Positions 63,218 to 64,000 of a DNA stretch of 64,000 nucleotides are shown piece by piece. The stretch spans positions 23,335-87,334 of the forward strand of contig NZ_JBMPIX010000017.1 in the NCBI RefSeq assembly GCF_049341065.1, in the 5' to 3' direction. Under the pieces are notes generated by a model. The model was not told the DNA's origin and made no database searches. It saw nothing but the letters and a program-made list of their open reading frames with translations. The position numbers were made by a program, and so were the translations under genes. The stretch comes from Pacificoceanicola sp049341065. GTDB taxonomy: Bacteria > Pseudomonadota > Alphaproteobacteria > Rhodobacterales > Rhodobacteraceae. Positions within the stretch are counted from its first letter, which is position 1. The number at the start of each line of letters is the position of its first letter.

Positions 63218-63793
63218 ATGAAAAATGATAATTTCCACGCCGGTCGTCACTCGCATCTCTCCGGCAACGGCGGATTTCGCGGGGCCACATCTGACCCGAA
63301 GAATACCCAAACTGACACTGTTGCGGAGACTACGGAAGTCGCAGAAACCTCTTCGACGCTATCGGGTGAGGCCGTGGCAGAGTTGCTCTTCATGATCGAA
63401 GAAGAGAAGCTGGCCGGGGACATTTATGAGGCATTTTATGACCTCTATGGTTTGGAAATTTTCAACAAGATTGCGGACTCTGAGGACAAACACTTTGACG
63501 CTCTGATCACCCAGGCCGAACAGTTGGGCATAGACGTGGACGATTTCGTGTTTGCCCAAGCCGGAGAATTTGAAGACCCGGAATTACAAGAGCTCTACGA
63601 CACGCTGCTTGCTCAGGGCGCGCAATCCGTAACGGATGCGCTGGAGGTCGGCAAAGCGATCGAGGAAAAGGATATAGTCGATATCGCCGAAGCCGCCGAA
63701 GCTGTCGAAGGAACGACGCTGTCCGCAGTCTACGACAATCTCTTGATCGGTTCCTCCTATCATCTGGCCGCCTTCGACGCCTTGCTGGTTTAA
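63218..63793 (+). CDS. DUF2202 ferritin-like protein
   Basis: A 191-residue acidic protein. The N-terminal 50 residues are Thr/Ser/Glu-rich without a signal peptide. From about 50 on the DUF2202 domain has LLFMIEEEKLAGDIYEAFYDLYG and ADSEDKHFDALITQAEQLG, with the E and H pattern of a ferritin-like four-helix bundle that could bind di-iron. Function unknown. Confidence 0.85.
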   Translation: MKNDNFHAGRHSHLSGNGGFRGATSDPKNTQTDTVAETTEVAETSSTLSGEAVAELLFMIEEEKLAGDIYEAFYDLYGLEIFNKIADSEDKHFDALITQAEQLGIDVDDFVFAQAGEFEDPELQELYDTLLAQGAQSVTDALEVGKAIEEKDIVDIAEAAEAVEGTTLSAVYDNLLIGSSYHLAAFDALLV

Positions 63794-63819
63794 AGCCCAC
63801 GCGAGACAGGAACGACAAC

Positions 63820-63841
63820 AGCCGCCGGTTTCCCGGCGGCT
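63820..63841 (+). terminator. Hairpin after the DUF2202 gene
   Basis: AGCCGCCGG and CCGGCGGCT form a perfect 9-bp stem with a TTTC loop, 26 bp after the stop. No T run follows; it may serve both converging genes. Confidence 0.55.
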
Positions 63842-63889
63842 GGTAGTCTTAGAGTTGGGCCCCGGGGCGGGGCGGGGGCCGCCGCCGAC

Positions 63890-64000
63890 TCAGCTTTTGT
63901 TCATACGGTTGTCGATGAGGTCGTCGACGACGGTTGGGTCTGCGAGGGTTGAGGTGTCGCCGAGGGCGCCGTAGTCGTTTTCGGCGATCTTGCGCAGGAT
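63890..64000 (-). CDS. acs: Acetyl-CoA synthetase, C-terminal end (cut by window edge)
   Basis: The last 36 residues, ILRKIAENDYGALGDTSTLA through a MNKS end, match the C-terminus of acetyl-CoA synthetase (acetate activation), including the RKI lysine region that acetylation controls in that family. The rest lies beyond the right edge. Confidence 0.85.
   Translation of the reverse strand: MLRKIAENDYGALGDTSTLADPTVVDDLIDNRMNKS

Overview
The window looks like chromosomal DNA of a marine alphaproteobacterium of the Rhodobacteraceae, most likely the Roseobacter group. The evidence is the high G+C, the fnrL–hemN pair with an FNR box, a complete soxRSVWXYZABCD thiosulfate-oxidation cluster, a heterotetrameric sarcosine oxidase, orphan Tad-type pilus genes, and a conserved NDUFA12–mlaD–DUF2155–aat–accC–accB block. 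I saw no phage, insertion sequence, CRISPR array, rRNA or tRNA.

Layout. 1–1.9 kb: the 5' part of fnrL, divergent from hemN, with an FNR site between them. 1.9–7.6 kb: a yejABEF peptide/microcin-C-type ABC importer (minus strand). 7.8–10.3 kb: a membrane-anchored cytochrome c, pheA, ogt and a small membrane protein. 10.4–20.6 kb: two divergent clusters of secreted von Willebrand A (TadG-like) and TadE/TadF-like proteins on either side of a glutamate-dehydrogenase-family gene. 20.7–25.7 kb: sarcosine oxidase soxBDAG. 26.2–31.4 kb: dnaG, rpoD and small genes. 31.5–35.8 kb: small secreted and hypothetical proteins, a dienelactone hydrolase, yjbQ, nrdR and ribD. 36–40.6 kb: a capsule-export cassette (kpsC, a KpsD-like OPX lipoprotein, kpsS) placed between ribD and ribE. 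41.2–51.2 kb: a YeeE/YedE (SoxT-like) transporter and the Sox system. 51.7–56.5 kb: a cation-diffusion facilitator, an unusual photolyase-like flavoprotein, clpP, clpX and a Rid-family protein. 56.5–64 kb: an FkbM–GT61 fusion, the aat/acc block, two poorly known genes and the end of acs.

How the parts fit. SoxT-like, SoxR, SoxS, SoxV and SoxW import or sense sulfur compounds and keep the periplasmic machinery reduced. SoxXA, SoxYZ, SoxB and SoxCD then oxidise thiosulfate sulfur, feeding electrons to c-type cytochromes. Sarcosine oxidase and glutamate dehydrogenase suggest use of methylated amines and amino acids. The Tad-like, capsule and FkbM–GT61 genes point to a surface-attachment lifestyle.

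The most unusual signals are: a short Gly/Asn/Asp-rich module repeated almost identically at DNA level in three genes of the two Tad-like clusters; a flavoprotein with photolyase domain order apparently reversed; mutually exclusive hairpins between clpP and clpX; a cluster of GANTC sites and a dyad in front of rpoD; a perfect CtrA-type box in front of the FkbM–GT61 gene; and candidate SoxR operators. All functional calls rest on reading motifs and gene order; no database search was run.
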